Positions 16,746 through 24,054 of a stretch of 64,000 bases of DNA are shown in pieces. Origin of the DNA: Glaciihabitans sp. (lineage in GTDB: Bacteria > Actinomycetota > Actinomycetes > Actinomycetales > Microbacteriaceae); NCBI GenBank assembly GCA_025463785.1, contig JAODBD010000008.1, positions 62,001-126,000 on the forward strand, read 5' to 3'. The notes below the pieces were generated by a model. The model was given only the letters and a program-made list of their open reading frames with translations. It was not told the origin of the DNA and ran no database searches. How positions within the stretch are numbered: position 1 is the stretch's first letter; the number at the start of each line of letters is the position of its first letter. Position numbers and translations under genes: made by a program.

Positions 16746-17303
16746 CTACTTCAGGTAGGCCCGGCGGAAACCATTTTCGATGGCCGACTGCGTTCCGAGC
16801 GCGGCGGGTGGGATGGCAACCAGGGCACCGAACAGCGTGATGGTTATCGAGGTGGCCGGGTCGATCTCGTGAATGACCTGCGCATACACGGTGAGGAATG
16901 CGGAGACGAGCGCCGTGAGCGTCCCGAGAATGAATATGACGATGAGCCAGATGTGCGGTTCGGCAGCCCTTCGTCTCACGACCTCATCCTGAAGCTCGCG
17001 GTTGAGCTTGTTGCCGACGAGCGTGGCGTACCGAGTTTTGGAACTGAAACGCGTCAGCGAGAGCACGACGTATCCGGCCGAAGCGGCAAGGAAGAGTGCT
17101 GCTGCCAGCCAGTACAACCAGTCGTATGAAGCCGAATTGACGAGGAGGCGCATCCCGACGATTACTAGCGCGCTGATGCCCGCGTATGAGACTCCAAAGA
17201 TGATGAAGAGGGTCGCGAGCCGTCGAAACGCGGGGTTTGGCGCGTTGAGCAATCCGTCGTAGACGACTTCGTGCGCGGCGGGCGGTGCTGCATGCGTTCT
17301 CAT
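16746..17303 (-). CDS. Four-TM membrane protein, unknown function
   Basis: 185 residues. Hydrophobic helices lie at about 28-52, 60-83, 119-143 and 150-172, with a charged loop between the second and third (VGNKLNRELQDEVVRRRAAE). No family recognised. The ATG has a TAGCGT box 6 bases upstream. It is on the same strand as the neighbouring membrane gene (36 bp gap), so the two may be coexpressed. Confidence 0.7.
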   Translation of the reverse strand: MRTHAAPPAAHEVVYDGLLNAPNPAFRRLATLFIIFGVSYAGISALVIVGMRLLVNSASYDWLYWLAAALFLAASAGYVVLSLTRFSSKTRYATLVGNKLNRELQDEVVRRRAAEPHIWLIVIFILGTLTALVSAFLTVYAQVIHEIDPATSITITLFGALVAIPPAALGTQSAIENGFRRAYLK

Positions 17304-17309
17304 CTGCCC

Positions 17310-17315
17310 ACGCTA
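17310..17315 (-). promoter_or_regulatory. -10 box (TAGCGT), leaderless start
   Basis: Six bases upstream of the ATG at 17303. Confidence 0.45.
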
Positions 17316-17383
17316 TCGGGCAGGCTACGCACATCGGTCGGGCGAATCCTGGACGATCGCAGATTACCCGGGTGGTCGCAAGT

Positions 17384-17424
17384 TAAATGTAAACGGGCCG
17401 CCATCCCTCAGGATGACGGCCCGT
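17384..17424 (-). terminator. Intrinsic terminator of rpsO
   Basis: A 14-bp stem (17393-17406 with 17411-17424, one G-U-type mismatch) closes a 4-base loop. On the minus strand it is followed by TTTACATTT. It lies 50 bp after the rpsO stop and should end that transcript, separating it from the membrane gene downstream. Confidence 0.85.
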
Positions 17425-17475
17425 CGTCAAGTCGACGCGATCAGCGCTCGTTCGCGCGGCTCCGAATAACGGAAC

Positions 17476-17745
17476 CTAGCGGCGGAGGCCGAGACGCTCG
17501 ATCAGTGCGCGGTACCGATTGATATCGATGTCCTGCAGGTAACCCAGCAGGCGGCGACGCTGACCAACCAGCAAAAGCAGGCCACGACGTGAGTGGTGGT
17601 CGTGCTTGTGCTCTTTGAGGTGCTCGGTCAGGTCTTTAATGCGACGCGTGAGCATCGCGACCTGGACCTCGGGGGATCCCGTGTCACCTGGGTGGGTAGC
17701 GTACTCGTCGATGATCGCCTTCTTGACATCGGCTTCAAGAGCCAT
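17476..17745 (-). CDS. rpsO: 30S ribosomal protein S15
   Basis: 89 residues, the standard length. Diagnostic stretches are [39 protein letters not shown] and RRRLLGYLQ. It binds 16S rRNA helices 20-22 early in small-subunit assembly. The ATG has an AAAGGGG site. Unlike many genomes, pnp does not follow; a strong terminator does. The 5' leader (about 17746-17810) contains a G/C-rich hairpin around GGGCATTCTGCCC that could serve S15 autoregulation. Confidence 0.97.
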   Translation of the reverse strand: MALEADVKKAIIDEYATHPGDTGSPEVQVAMLTRRIKDLTEHLKEHKHDHHSRRGLLLLVGQRRRLLGYLQDIDINRYRALIERLGLRR

Positions 17746-17784
17746 AGAAGTGATCCCCTTTCTCCTCGTTGCGCGGTGCCCGTG

Positions 17785-17806
17785 GGCAGAATGCCCGGGC
17801 TCTCTT
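17785..17806 (-). promoter_or_regulatory. Leader hairpin upstream of rpsO
   Basis: On the minus strand GGGCATTCTGCCC forms a 5-bp stem with a 3-base loop, with flanking GCCCG/CGGGC that could extend or compete with it. S15 is often autoregulated through its leader, so this is a candidate site. No strict match to a known S15 leader class was established. Confidence 0.35.
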
Positions 17807-17858
17807 TATCCGCGGCCGTTAGACGGCAACCTTGGGAGTTTAGCAGAGGTACGAATAC

Positions 17859-19106
17859 TTACACCCGTGCGAGATCGCGAAGCAGCTTCTGATACTTCGA
17901 GATGAAATCGTCAGGTGATTTTTGACTGCCATAAAATATGGCGGAATCAATATTGAATTCGTCGGTAAGGCAGAGAGCAACTCGCATCGCCTTCACCGTT
18001 CCGAGACCGACTTCTTTCCCCTCGCCAGCAGGCGTAAAGCTAAACAAACGGTCAACGCCCTTCCGAAAACCACGAAAAACGTTTCTCGAGAAAACGCGTT
18101 GACTCCTGTGGATTGTTACTTTGCCGCTGGACGGTCTCGCGTCGATACTGCAGTCATAATCCTGAACCAAAATCGTCCTCAGTTGTCGCCAGGTAATTGG
18201 GCGCTCGGAACGCTCTACCGCTCGAGAGTTCTTACGAATCCAGTCCGCCATCGCAAGTACTTCATAGTCCGCGCGATTGTCATAGGTGAATCGGTCATCC
18301 AGCACGCGGTGGCGAGCAACCTCGAGAATCCACAAGTAAAGCCCGGCTTGTTCTACTGTGTCTCGGAGCCAATGATTGTTGCGATCAAGGAAAACCATCA
18401 TCGCAACGAGAGCCGAGCGCTTATTTCCGTTGTGAAACGGATGGTTGTGCACAAGCGAGTGGACGAGCGCGGCCGCCGCCATCTCCACTGTCGGGTATTT
18501 GGCATCTTTGGGCATTCCGGTTTGTGGCCGGCTGCACGCTGACTCCAACATGTCCGGATTTCTCACGCCAGGTGGAGAAATTGGATCGGCGGCCAAGTCC
18601 GCGTCAGCCTCCAACATCTGATGGATCGTCTCGACTTCGTCGGCGCCAAGAAAATCGTTTACCCGCCTTTGCCCGATCTGGTGCCATACCAGCGGCGGCG
18701 CGACACGTCGATTGATGCCGGAGACTTTCAACTCCGATGGGGATGCGGGCATAGTTCGTTTCGCTCGCACGGACGCAGCGGCATACGCACGAATTTTTGC
18801 CTGCGCGCCTTTTGGCAGCACCCGAGTTCGACCGGAATCCTCGATATGCAACTGGACGAGTAGATCTGAAAACTCTTGTTCCGACATGGAAAACTCTGCT
18901 CGCCAATAGGCTTTTTTTCGCTCCTCCGACGCCGAATGCATCCCGAGAGCGGCGAGCGCACTGCGTTCATCCTCGTGCCGTATCGTCGCCTTCGGGTCCA
19001 CGGCATAGATGAGCCCTGTGCGAACGAGTTCGATGATTACATCCTCAAGATCGAACCCGCTTCGACTGGCCAGCGAGCGCACTGTGTAGGTCGAACCACT
19101 CGCCAT
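17859..19106 (-). CDS. Fic/Doc-family protein with extra N- and C-terminal domains
   Basis: 415 residues. The core Fic motif is HPFHNGNKRSAL (catalytic His near residue 222). The position that is D/E in most Fic and Doc proteins and helps bind magnesium is Asn here, while the GNKR end is Doc-like. The first ~60 residues (TYTVRSLASRSGFDLEDVII) resemble a small helix-turn-helix or IF2-N-like module. The C-terminal ~120 residues (ITWRQLRTILVQDYDCSID) are not recognised. Start at 19106 is chosen for GGAGG 6 bases upstream. The DNA is clearly AT-richer than its neighbours, suggesting acquisition. It could modify a protein by AMP or phosphate transfer; no cognate antitoxin was recognised. Confidence 0.75.
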   Translation of the reverse strand: MASGSTYTVRSLASRSGFDLEDVIIELVRTGLIYAVDPKATIRHEDERSALAALGMHSASEERKKAYWRAEFSMSEQEFSDLLVQLHIEDSGRTRVLPKGAQAKIRAYAAASVRAKRTMPASPSELKVSGINRRVAPPLVWHQIGQRRVNDFLGADEVETIHQMLEADADLAADPISPPGVRNPDMLESACSRPQTGMPKDAKYPTVEMAAAALVHSLVHNHPFHNGNKRSALVAMMVFLDRNNHWLRDTVEQAGLYLWILEVARHRVLDDRFTYDNRADYEVLAMADWIRKNSRAVERSERPITWRQLRTILVQDYDCSIDARPSSGKVTIHRSQRVFSRNVFRGFRKGVDRLFSFTPAGEGKEVGLGTVKAMRVALCLTDEFNIDSAIFYGSQKSPDDFISKYQKLLRDLARV

Positions 19107-19227
19107 TTTTTGCCTCCAAGTATCCGGGGCCATCTTCGTACACTCCACCGACGATCAACGCGTTCGGAGGTGCCGCTGACTCAAGCGGCTGGCACTGAAC
19201 GTCAATGCCTGGTGCGGAGTTTCGCAC
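19045..19227 (-). CDS. Possible small protein upstream of Fic gene
   Basis: A 60-residue frame begins right after the NERD gene end and overlaps the first ~60 bp of the Fic gene in another frame. The sequence (NALIVGGVYEDGPGYLEAKN) is not obviously random, and small antitoxins commonly sit before Fic toxins. It has no convincing ribosome site and no known antitoxin motif. It may be only a chance frame. Confidence 0.2.
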   Translation of the reverse strand: MRNSAPGIDVQCQPLESAAPPNALIVGGVYEDGPGYLEAKNGEWFDLHSALAGQSKRVRS

Positions 19228-19232
19228 GAACG

Positions 19233-20072
19233 CTACGCGCGACCCTCAAGCGCAGCGATGATCTTCCATAGCAACTCGACGCAGACCCAAGCGATCGCCA
19301 CGACGAGCCCCAAGCGCCCGAGCAACAACCAAGCCTGCCGCCGCCGAGCCGCCGCATCGACCTCGCGACGGAGGCGCTCGAAGCGCTGCACGTGGCGCTG
19401 CGTGTCGGCTAGAACGACGGCATCGCGGTGCCAGGTGCCGCGGCTGCCGGCGACGTCCGCGATTTCGGCCACGGCATCCGGGAGCAGGATTATCTTGCGA
19501 CGCTTCAGGTTTCGTACGATTCCGCGAGAGGTGATGACGTCCACGGCAGGCCGCTTCAGTCCGCGGTTGATCTCAGTGACACCGACCATGACGATCAGCG
19601 GGGTGACCACGATCGGCCGACCAAGTGCTGCCGTCAGAAGTTTGGTCGCGCGCTCCGCCTCGTGCTGCGAGTTACGGATGTAGTTCTGCTTGAAGCCGTT
19701 GATGAGCAGAGCCTGCCCCGCTGCCCACACCTTCTTGTTGGCATGCGCCTTCGTGTTGATCGTGAAAACGCCGGCCGGACCAATCACGACATGGTCTATG
19801 TCCGAGCCACCGGCCCCAACCGGAACCGCATTGACGACGCGCCACGTCGGGCCGAGGCGGGCAAGCTTCTCGGCCACGACGATCTCACCGATCGCTCCGA
19901 GGTACCAACTGCGCGCGGTCGTCGCAAGTGGGCTGGCGCCGAAGAATTGCCTGACCGAACTGAGAGGTGCGACCTCGCTCTGCAGCTCCAGGCACTGCTG
20001 AATCGCTGCGTACCCGGCTCCCCGCGCGTAGAGCGTGAGCTCTACTCCTCCACGAACATCCTCGATCGTCAT
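19233..20072 (-). CDS. NERD-domain protein with C-terminal TM (paralog A)
   Basis: 279 residues. An N-terminal helix (AIQQCLELQSEVAP) and QFFGASPL motif precede a NERD (nuclease-related) domain: LGAIGEIVVAEKLARLGP, SDIDHVVIGPAGVFTINTK. The Asp is kept, but the Glu of the ExK motif is Asn. After a region with RGTWHRDAVVL and a charged helix (RFERLRREVDAAARRRQ), one membrane helix ends the protein (residues ~252-272), so the bulk should be cytoplasmic. The ATG follows GGGGGATAA. It is one of four paralogs in the window. The biochemical role of NERD proteins is not settled. Confidence 0.85.
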   Translation of the reverse strand: MTIEDVRGGVELTLYARGAGYAAIQQCLELQSEVAPLSSVRQFFGASPLATTARSWYLGAIGEIVVAEKLARLGPTWRVVNAVPVGAGGSDIDHVVIGPAGVFTINTKAHANKKVWAAGQALLINGFKQNYIRNSQHEAERATKLLTAALGRPIVVTPLIVMVGVTEINRGLKRPAVDVITSRGIVRNLKRRKIILLPDAVAEIADVAGSRGTWHRDAVVLADTQRHVQRFERLRREVDAAARRRQAWLLLGRLGLVVAIAWVCVELLWKIIAALEGRA

Positions 20073-20129
20073 TTATCCCCCAACCACAGGCTAGACAGAT
20101 CGGTTCAGGATGGGCAGCCCCAGAATGGG

Positions 20130-20486
20130 TCAGGATGGCTCGGGCTGCTCCATCCACCACTCCGTGAACTCGGTCGCCCGCCCGTCCGGCGCCAGCCGCA
20201 CTACCCACAGGTTGCTATACCGCCGATCCGGATACCCGGTCTCCCCCTGAACAACTGCCACGGCATCCGTCTCGACCAGTATCGACCATGCGAAGCTTGT
20301 CTCTCCCGGCGAGTCTGCCGCGCGCAGCCAGTTCGCCACGATATCGCCACGACCACGCGCGGGCGGCGAGAACGGCTCGTCGAAGTAGAGGGCGTCATCC
20401 GTGAAGAGCGCCCCAATGTCGTCGGGATCGTTCGATTCCCAGGCGCGACGGTAGCCGGCCATCCACTCTTCCAATGATTCGCTCAT
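20130..20486 (-). CDS. SnoaL-like / NTF2-fold protein
   Basis: 118 residues with the SnoaL/NTF2 pattern: an N-terminal helix WMAGYRRAWESNDPDDIGAL, FTDDALYFDEPF, an internal ARGRGDIVANWLRAA, and a closing strand ATEFTEWWMEQP. These alpha+beta barrels are either small enzymes or ligand-binding proteins. The ligand is unknown. The ATG is just after a TGAGGT element. Confidence 0.8.
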   Translation of the reverse strand: MSESLEEWMAGYRRAWESNDPDDIGALFTDDALYFDEPFSPPARGRGDIVANWLRAADSPGETSFAWSILVETDAVAVVQGETGYPDRRYSNLWVVRLAPDGRATEFTEWWMEQPEPS

Positions 20487-20518
20487 ACCTCAGGCATACC
20501 AATCAGCGCCGACACTCG

Positions 20519-20947
20519 CTACGGCCGAAGGCCGTCAAAGGTTGTGAGGCCCAGCGCGCGCCAGGCTGCCAGCAGTTCGACATCGGCCGACGCCGCTACG
20601 ACGTCGGCTTCAAAGATCAATTCGGCCGCCGCGCAATGTATTGCCTCGTATCCACGCAACGCGTGCAACTCGGCGATCTGGCTCGAACGGAGCATCAGCT
20701 CGTTCGAAACGTCGATCACGACCACCTTCGACCACAAACGGTCGGCGCGAGATCGAGCAACACCGTGCGCCTTGACCGAGATCCGCTCGGCCCGCCGTGC
20801 GCGCGAGAGAGCAGACGACATTTCCACGTAGAGCAAACGCGTGGCGACGACGGTGTCAGTTCGATCCCAGAGCAGGCCAAATTGCGCGCTTCGTGGTTCC
20901 TCGATCAGAAGGGGAACGAAGGCCGAGGTATCGAAATAGGCGATCAT
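20519..20947 (-). CDS. VapC-type PIN-domain toxin
   Basis: 142 residues. PIN acidic positions: AYFDTSAFVPLL, LYVEMSSAL, RGYEAIHCA (usually D, here E) and ASADVELLAAW. The gene starts with an ATG overlapping the antitoxin stop (ATGA). The antitoxin before it is internally deleted and out of frame, so this toxin has no intact partner next door. Either the D-to-E change weakens it or another antitoxin protects the cell. Confidence 0.8.
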   Translation of the reverse strand: MIAYFDTSAFVPLLIEEPRSAQFGLLWDRTDTVVATRLLYVEMSSALSRARRAERISVKAHGVARSRADRLWSKVVVIDVSNELMLRSSQIAELHALRGYEAIHCAAAELIFEADVVAASADVELLAAWRALGLTTFDGLRP

Positions 20948-21110
20948 CTGCGCTGCTCGGCGATGAACTCGCTCACCGAACCGTCCGCTCTCACAGGTGG
21001 ATCGAGTGGCTCCTTGGCTCGTGGTCCGTGACGGTAACGGTGTGGCCGCGCTCCACCTCTACCGGATACTGACTCAGCGAATCGCGCAGCTCACGGATTC
21101 CTACGTCCAT
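20944..21110 (-). pseudogene. Phd/YefM-type antitoxin, internally deleted and frameshifted
   Basis: From ATG 21110 the frame gives MDVGIRELRDSLSQYPVEVE and RGHTVTVTDH, the DNA-binding half of a Phd-like antitoxin, then runs into a premature stop. In a second frame, starting at about 21020, AKEPLDPPVRADGSVSEFIA and EQRR encode the usual C-terminus and stop inside the toxin start codon. About 25-30 codons between the halves (including the usual GRPVARIVP) are missing. The total span of 167 bases is not a multiple of three. Confidence 0.75.
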
Positions 21111-21212
21111 CAGATCCTCGATCGTCACGGTCCTGGGGCAAATGTAGCCATATTTTCCATGCCCACTAGAGCTACAAACCAAATCTGTGGACAACTGTCG
21201 CACCGCACGCGC

Positions 21213-21218
21213 TACCGT
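21213..21218 (+). promoter_or_regulatory. -10 box (TACCGT), leaderless start
   Basis: Six bases upstream of the ATG at 21225. Confidence 0.45.
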
Positions 21219-21224
21219 TTCGTC

Positions 21225-22100
21225 ATGGCTGTGACAACGGGTGCGCTCGACTTCACGGCCCTAACCGAGCCCATCACGCGAAAGCAGGTCATCGCGTTTC
21301 GGCGCGGTGCAGCGAAATCTGCCACATACAGCCCACGCCTCACCCCCGGACAGGCAATCATCGGCATAGTGATCGTCGCTGCCGTGACCGTCGGCGTTCT
21401 CTCCTTTATGGAACCCGTTTTCTGGCCCGTGATGCAGGAAGATGCGACGATGTTCTGGCTACTGGCGAGCATCCCGATCCTGGTCCTTGGCGGTGTCACC
21501 GGCGTCTGCATCTACGTTCTGGTACGCGCTTTCAGCACCCACCGCACCTGGCAGCGATGGATGCGTCTCGACCGTTTCGCCCACGCCAACGGACTGCGCT
21601 TCCGCTGGCAGACCGACAACCCAGTCCTCCCCGGATTCCTCTTCAGCCAGGGCGGCGGCGATAGCTCCTACGATCAACTCACGGGCGACCATTTCGAATT
21701 CGGGGACTTCTCATACCTCGCTGGCGGTCCGACGAGAGTGCTGCGCAAACACCGCTGGGGCTACTTCGCCGTGCGTCTCACAACCGACGCTCCCCGTCTG
21801 TTTCTGCGCGCACACAGCACCTCGCGAAGCCTGCACGGGATGTCCCTGCCGCTGCTCCCACACATCCTCTCCCCAGACGGGGACTTCGGTCGTATCTTCT
21901 CCACCAGTTACGCGGATAACCCCGACCACGTACTGCAGTTCCTGACACCATCGCTAATGGCATCGCTGATCGACAACGCCAGCGACCTGCAGATCGAGGT
22001 GGTAAACGGTTGGCTCTTCTACTACTCGGCGCGACCATTCAAAATGGACGACCCCGTCATTGTCCAACGCATGCTCCGCCTGGCTGAACTCACCGGCTAG
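21225..22100 (+). CDS. Two-TM membrane protein with cytoplasmic domain, unknown
   Basis: 291 residues. Two membrane helices (about 47-69 and 82-106) follow a basic N-terminal region (ITRKQVIAFRRGAAKS). The rest is a soluble alpha/beta domain (FAHANGLRFRWQTDNPVLPG, FEFGDFSYLAGG, RLFLRAHSTSR, LQIEVVNGWLFYYSARPF). Family not recognised with certainty; it resembles actinobacterial membrane proteins of unknown function. The frame stays open further upstream, but the ATG at 21225 has a TACCGT box 6 bases before it. It is convergent with NERD paralog B, 16 bp away. Confidence 0.75.
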   Translation: MAVTTGALDFTALTEPITRKQVIAFRRGAAKSATYSPRLTPGQAIIGIVIVAAVTVGVLSFMEPVFWPVMQEDATMFWLLASIPILVLGGVTGVCIYVLVRAFSTHRTWQRWMRLDRFAHANGLRFRWQTDNPVLPGFLFSQGGGDSSYDQLTGDHFEFGDFSYLAGGPTRVLRKHRWGYFAVRLTTDAPRLFLRAHSTSRSLHGMSLPLLPHILSPDGDFGRIFSTSYADNPDHVLQFLTPSLMASLIDNASDLQIEVVNGWLFYYSARPFKMDDPVIVQRMLRLAELTG

Positions 22101-22116
22101 CGCGCCCCAGCAGCGT

Positions 22117-22944
22117 TCAGCGAGTCAAGGCCAGCGCGGGCAGGACCTTCACGAGGAACGACGTCAACGCCAGCAGTGCGAAGAGCGTGCCCATCGAGGC
22201 CCACAGGCGGCTGCGGTGCGCTGCCGCATCCACCTCGTGTTGTAGCAACTCGAATCTATGACGAAACTGCGACCGGGCGGCCGAGCGGGCTGAATCGCGA
22301 TGCAGCGTTCCGCGAAGCGCGGCAACACGCACGACCCGAGCAACTGTTTCCTCGGAGAGGGCGTTGTGCTGGCGATGCAGCGAGCGAGCGACCTCCATCG
22401 GTTCGAGCACTTTGACGGTCGTGCATGCGCTTCCTCGCGTGAGCGAACCCGCTCCCGCGACAACAACTACAGGGGTCACCGCGATGCGCTCGTGAAGCGC
22501 CTCCTCGATGAGTTCAGAAGCGTGGGTCGCAACCTGGTCAGCAATACGAAGTAAAGGAAGTTTCACACCATCCGCGCTAAAAACGTCGCCCGAGACGAAG
22601 ACATTTGCGCCGACCAGCGGCTTGATCACGATCGCGAAAACGCCGCCGGGACCGATGGCCACCATGTCGACTCGGGAGTCAGCGGATCCCGCACCCGCAG
22701 CGTGCATGACGGTCCAGCCGGAGCCCATCCGCTCGAGGCTGCGGGCGAGTTCAATTTCGCCAAGCGCAGCCTTGTACCAGTCGCGCGCCTGGGACGTGAG
22801 GGGCGACTTCCCGAAGATTCGAGCAATCGGCCCGAGAGGAGACGCTTTTTCCTGGCGCTTCAAGCATTCCTGGAAGACCGAGTCGACTGGGTCACGCTCG
22901 TCGCGTCCTGGCGCCGCTCCCTTGTGAATAGTGGTGTTCGACAT
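22117..22944 (-). CDS. NERD-domain protein with C-terminal TM (paralog B)
   Basis: 275 residues, same layout as paralog A: FQECLKRQEKASPLGPIARI, FGKSPLTSQARDWYKAALGE, the NERD core SRVDMVAIGPGGVFAIVIKP, RGTLHRDSARSAA, a charged helix FELLQHEVDAAAHRSR, and a terminal membrane helix. At the ExK site the Glu is Val while Lys is kept, and the Asp of the first motif is kept (VDMV). The start at 22944 is set by a GGGAGA site 6 bases upstream. It lies directly after paralog C on the same strand (67 bp gap), so the two may form one unit. Confidence 0.8.
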   Translation of the reverse strand: MSNTTIHKGAAPGRDERDPVDSVFQECLKRQEKASPLGPIARIFGKSPLTSQARDWYKAALGEIELARSLERMGSGWTVMHAAGAGSADSRVDMVAIGPGGVFAIVIKPLVGANVFVSGDVFSADGVKLPLLRIADQVATHASELIEEALHERIAVTPVVVVAGAGSLTRGSACTTVKVLEPMEVARSLHRQHNALSEETVARVVRVAALRGTLHRDSARSAARSQFRHRFELLQHEVDAAAHRSRLWASMGTLFALLALTSFLVKVLPALALTR

Positions 22945-23011
22945 CAATTCTCCCAAAATTCACGGTAGAACTGTGCGACGCTCAGCAACATCCCCAGAAG
23001 GCGGGGTGTTA

Positions 23012-23824
23012 TCAGCCCCGGAACCCGATCAATACTGCGGCAGCGACGGCCACGATCCCCGCCGTGATCGCGACAATTCGAACCAAGCGGGCGCGGCGAT
23101 TCGCCTCGGTGGCCTCCAGCTCAAGCGCCTGAAATCTCTCGACATACTGCAATGTCCGGTTGGGCGTGACGATCTGCAGGTGCCAGGTGCTGCGCTCCTC
23201 GGCGATTGTCGCGAAATAGCTGACTGTTTCAGGAGCGAGGCGTCGCGGCATCCCGTGCAGCCAGCTGAGCAATTCGGTGCACAGCATGACCTCGGCGGGC
23301 GAATCCTTGGCTCCTCGAACTAGAGAGGGCACTCCGACGAGAATGATCGCCGGTTGAACATGCACAATGCCACCCGACGCGGCGCCCAGCGCCTTTGCCG
23401 CACGAGCGCCCTCATACACCGACATGCGGATGTAGTCGGTCGGGTGGCCGTCGATGCGCAGACTGCGGCCGACCGCGAACGCCTTTCGGCCGTCGTGATG
23501 CGGAGTACTGAGCGTAAAAATCCCGGGCGGACCGACCAGAACGTGCGCGATGTCGCGGCCGCTGGCGCCAATGGGCACAGCGTTCAGGACCGACCATTCC
23601 GGCCCGAGGTTCGCGAGGACGCGAGCTACCTCGCGCTCACAGAGGGCTCCCTCATACCAGGAACAGGCTTCCGGATGCAGCGGACTGCGCCCGAGAAATC
23701 GCGCGATCGATCCGCGCGGCTTCGCCCTAGCCTGCACCTCGAGGCACTTCTGCATGACCGAGAATGCGGGACCGCGGGCGCGGAGAGTGGGCGCGACCCC
23801 CGCGCGCGTAATCAGGTCGACCAT
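23012..23824 (-). CDS. NERD-domain protein with C-terminal TM (paralog C), active-site lost
   Basis: 270 residues. MQKCLEVQARAKPRGSIARF, LGRSPLHPEACSWYEGALCE, then the NERD core GRDIAHVLVGPPGIFTLSTP. All candidate catalytic positions differ: the motif Asp is Ala (IAHV), the Glu is Ser and the Lys is Pro. The charged helix (RFQALELEATEANRRARL) and final membrane helix are kept. The start at 23824 has GGGGGAA 4-5 bases upstream. The fold seems maintained, so a structural or binding role is more likely than nuclease activity. Confidence 0.8.
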   Translation of the reverse strand: MVDLITRAGVAPTLRARGPAFSVMQKCLEVQARAKPRGSIARFLGRSPLHPEACSWYEGALCEREVARVLANLGPEWSVLNAVPIGASGRDIAHVLVGPPGIFTLSTPHHDGRKAFAVGRSLRIDGHPTDYIRMSVYEGARAAKALGAASGGIVHVQPAIILVGVPSLVRGAKDSPAEVMLCTELLSWLHGMPRRLAPETVSYFATIAEERSTWHLQIVTPNRTLQYVERFQALELEATEANRRARLVRIVAITAGIVAVAAAVLIGFRG

Positions 23825-23941
23825 CGTTTCCCCCGATTCGCAGGGTACGTCCGCCGGGAGGGGGTCGGGCATCCCCAAAACGGGCCTAGACCGGTTGGAA
23901 TTGTGCGATGCGGCGCGGTGAAAGGCGCTCGCCTGTGCGGC

Positions 23942-23983
23942 ACCCTCTCCTCCAGAAGGGGAACCCTCTCCTCCAGAAGGGGA
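23942..23983. repeat. 21-bp direct tandem repeat, two perfect copies
   Basis: Copy 1 is 23942-23962 and copy 2 is 23963-23983. The unit begins ACCCTCTCCTCC and ends AGAAGGGGA, so each has a short CCCT/AGGG symmetry. It lies between the divergent starts of NERD paralog C and the HNH gene. Confidence 0.9.
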
Positions 23984-24054
23984 TTTGAATCAAGTTATGA
24001 ACAGCTTCTGACCGGTGCCAATCGAAGGTCGGTGGGTATTGCGAGAATTCCTTT

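Noticed and set aside
19428-20477. 349-codon plus-strand frame opposite NERD paralog A and the SnoaL-like gene
   Set aside because: It crosses two genes with clear domains on the other strand and has no domain of its own.
23942-23983. CRISPR-like repeat
   Set aside because: Only two abutting copies with no spacer and no cas genes nearby.
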